Positions 11,964 through 13,525 of a DNA stretch of 13,525 nt are shown one piece after another. Each line of letters starts with the position of its first letter. Position 1 is the first letter of the stretch. A program made the position numbers and the translations under genes. Origin of the DNA: Chlamydiota bacterium (lineage in GTDB: Bacteria > Auribacterota > UBA3054 > B51-G9); NCBI GenBank assembly GCA_003648225.1, contig QMOL01000042.1:1-13525 (forward strand). The letters are read 5' to 3'. Below the pieces are notes generated by a model. It saw nothing but the letters and a program-made list of their open reading frames with translations. It was not told the origin of the DNA and did not search any database.

Positions 11964-13133
11964 ATGATCTCTTACATCTTTCTTCTCATTTCCGCTTTTC
12001 TAAGCGCGTTCATCCTTGGCGCGTTTCAATTTTACATGCTCGAGTATCTCGTTGCTCAGCATGGTGATTCAAGCCGCGACTGGCTTATTCAAACAATTTC
12101 AGCAATTATAACTATCGGTCCCGTAATCGTATATGCCATTTCAGCACCTCTGGCCGCCTCAATCAAAAAAAGCCGCGTGATGGCTTTCAGCTTGTGGTTC
12201 GGTATGTTTTTCCTCTTATTCGGAGGATTAACTAATTGGCTCGGAAGCCCCTTTTTATATCTCGCTGCAATAGGTCTCGCACTCGGTGTTTACAGCGCCG
12301 GAAAAATGGCTTCAGTCCCTCTCGCAAGTTTCACAATCGGGAAATCCACCGCGTTAACCAACGCGATTATGTCGGTTGTGTTTTTGTTTGGAATTCTTTC
12401 CGGACTGCCGAGTGGAACAATGTTTTACAATCATTTCCCACAGCATGCTTATATGTTTTTTTTAGCAGGACTTGGTATAGCGGGACTTTGCGGACTACAA
12501 TGTAAATTCTCAAATGAGCAAACAAGTTCATTTATTAAAGAAGAAAAAAAATTACTTTCAGAAACACAGAACTTATATAAAAAATATTCACTCATGCTTA
12601 TCAGCAGCCCAATGCTTTGGGGAATCGCAGGCGCCGCAAATATGGCAATCACCGCTCTTGTTGTCAGAGAAAAACTCGCCACGCCGCAGGTCGCGGCTTT
12701 TATCCCTTTATGGGCCGCTTTCGGTGTTATCGCCGGCACACTTGTCTCACCTGTTTTTAATAATTTCAGATATAAAGTCGCGGCAGCGGCAGCGTTTTTT
12801 ATGTTGATTATAATTCCGTTTTTCCCAACTGTATCTTTTTCATATCTTGTAATAACATTAACAACTGTGGTCTTGGGTTTTTTCTTCGGAATCGCTACAA
12901 ATTTAATCGATTCTTCTTTCCTTGAATTTGTAGGCAATGAAAAAAAAGAAGGAACAGGTGCCGCTCTGCAAAGCGCTATGCTCGCACTCTGCACTGTTGT
13001 TATCGGCAGCGGAGTCGGTATAGCTTTAAAAAATAACATCATCCCGCCAAACGCGCAGTTCATTGCTCTTTCGATAATAACACTTATTCCTGTAGTTTTA
13101 GCGGTATTTTTGGTTAAACAAAACTATGAATAA
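11964..13133 (+). CDS. MFS transporter, possibly a lysophospholipid transporter (LplT-like)
   Basis: A 389-aa polytopic inner-membrane protein with about ten to twelve hydrophobic segments and a longer hydrophilic central loop (about 180-208, rich in Lys, Glu and Ser), as in major facilitator proteins. The sequence LALGVYSAGKMASVPLASF (105-123) sits where related LplT-type carriers have a conserved Gly/Pro-rich stretch. The neighbour overlapping its 3' end is a PlsC-type acyltransferase, and MFS-plus-acyltransferase pairing is characteristic of the LplT-Aas system, which flips lysophospholipids inward and re-acylates them. Naming the substrate on this basis is inference; a generic MFS role is the fallback. 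No Shine-Dalgarno lies before the ATG. The gap to the hydrolase gene is 64 bp. Confidence 0.82.
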   Translation: MISYIFLLISAFLSAFILGAFQFYMLEYLVAQHGDSSRDWLIQTISAIITIGPVIVYAISAPLAASIKKSRVMAFSLWFGMFFLLFGGLTNWLGSPFLYLAAIGLALGVYSAGKMASVPLASFTIGKSTALTNAIMSVVFLFGILSGLPSGTMFYNHFPQHAYMFFLAGLGIAGLCGLQCKFSNEQTSSFIKEEKKLLSETQNLYKKYSLMLISSPMLWGIAGAANMAITALVVREKLATPQVAAFIPLWAAFGVIAGTLVSPVFNNFRYKVAAAAAFFMLIIIPFFPTVSFSYLVITLTTVVLGFFFGIATNLIDSSFLEFVGNEKKEGTGAALQSAMLALCTVVIGSGVGIALKNNIIPPNAQFIALSIITLIPVVLAVFLVKQNYE

Positions 13134-13525
13134 ATTCTTATTTAATATTATTAGCAGTATCGTTCGATTTATCCTGTCGCTACGTTATAAAATCGAACTT
13201 AAAGGTTTTGATAAAATTAAAAATGATAAGGGAGTTTTAGTCTTACCAAATCATCCCGCGGAAATCGATCCGGTCATTATGTCAATCGTCCTTTGGAAAA
13301 AGTTACAGCCGAGTCCAATAGTCCTCGAAGATTTTTATAATATGCCCGTTCTGAACAAATTCTTTAAATTAATCGGCGCACTGCCAATGCCGGACATGGA
13401 AACAGGTCGCAGTCAATTTAAAATCAGAAGAATAAACAAAACACTCGACAAAATGGCGGACGGCCTTGATGAAGGGAAAAACTTTCTGCTGTACCCTTCA
13501 GGCAAACTCTCACGCGATGGCAGTG
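13126..13525 (+). CDS. PlsC-type glycerolipid acyltransferase, C-terminus off the right edge
   Basis: The ATG overlaps the last 8 bases of the MFS gene and the frame is open for 133 codons to the window end. After a short hydrophobic N-terminus (about 4-19), block I of the family is NHPAEIDP (residues 42-49) with His43 and Asp48 in the H-x4-D arrangement. LYPSGKLSRDG (122-132) corresponds to block III (usually FPEGTRS), with the usual Glu-Gly-Thr replaced by Ser-Gly-Lys. It should transfer an acyl chain to a lysophospholipid or acylglycerol phosphate at the inner membrane. The overlap with the MFS gene indicates translational coupling. In Aas-type proteins an AMP-dependent acyl-ACP ligase domain follows the acyltransferase; whether it does here cannot be seen. 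Confidence 0.85.
   Translation, partial: MNKFLFNIISSIVRFILSLRYKIELKGFDKIKNDKGVLVLPNHPAEIDPVIMSIVLWKKLQPSPIVLEDFYNMPVLNKFFKLIGALPMPDMETGRSQFKIRRINKTLDKMADGLDEGKNFLLYPSGKLSRDGS

Noticed and set aside
12449..13063. Long leftward open frame opposite the MFS gene
   Set aside because: It is antisense to a transporter gene with clear membrane-segment periodicity and is most likely chance.

Overview
The window comes from an AT-rich Gram-negative bacterium. MlaA and a secreted periplasmic-type hydrolase imply an outer membrane. The NAD-dependent type 1B dihydroorotate dehydrogenase and the molybdenum-hydroxylase genes fit an anaerobic or facultative lifestyle. The HisI variant (NCEQN in place of the usual DCDxD) recalls, from memory only, sequences of the Verrucomicrobia/Lentisphaerae group. 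No rRNA or tRNA is visible, so the phylum remains a guess.

Positions 1-9219 are all transcribed leftwards; 9636 to the right edge is all rightwards; the two blocks diverge from a promoter region at 9220-9635. In the leftward block, from upstream to downstream, come yjbQ and cmk, then pyrD with its own promoter, then a tight trio (rhomboid protease, membrane-anchored double-TRAM protein, hisI). After these comes a broken-up xanthine-dehydrogenase-type locus: the [2Fe-2S] subunit, an XdhC-type accessory factor, an AAA ATPase with a DUF4143 C-terminal part, and the FAD subunit. A partial DUF4288-like gene runs off the left edge. The large molybdopterin subunit is not in the window.

The rightward block is a probable envelope-lipid cluster: MlaA, a secreted serine alpha/beta hydrolase, an MFS transporter and a PlsC-type acyltransferase cut by the right edge. 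Together they could remove, deacylate, re-import and re-acylate phospholipids; this is inference.

Intergenic DNA is unusually rich in repeats. It includes a 17-copy 9-bp tandem array before the Fe-S gene and a row of perfect hairpins at 3503-3864. There are also two related GTAGCC palindromes, a 150-bp element with 20-bp imperfect terminal inverted repeats, and a direct-repeat-flanked C/G hairpin. Three promoters match TTGACA-N17-TATAAT exactly. Two of them place the ATG at the predicted +1, implying leaderless mRNAs. Several other genes also lack a visible Shine-Dalgarno sequence.
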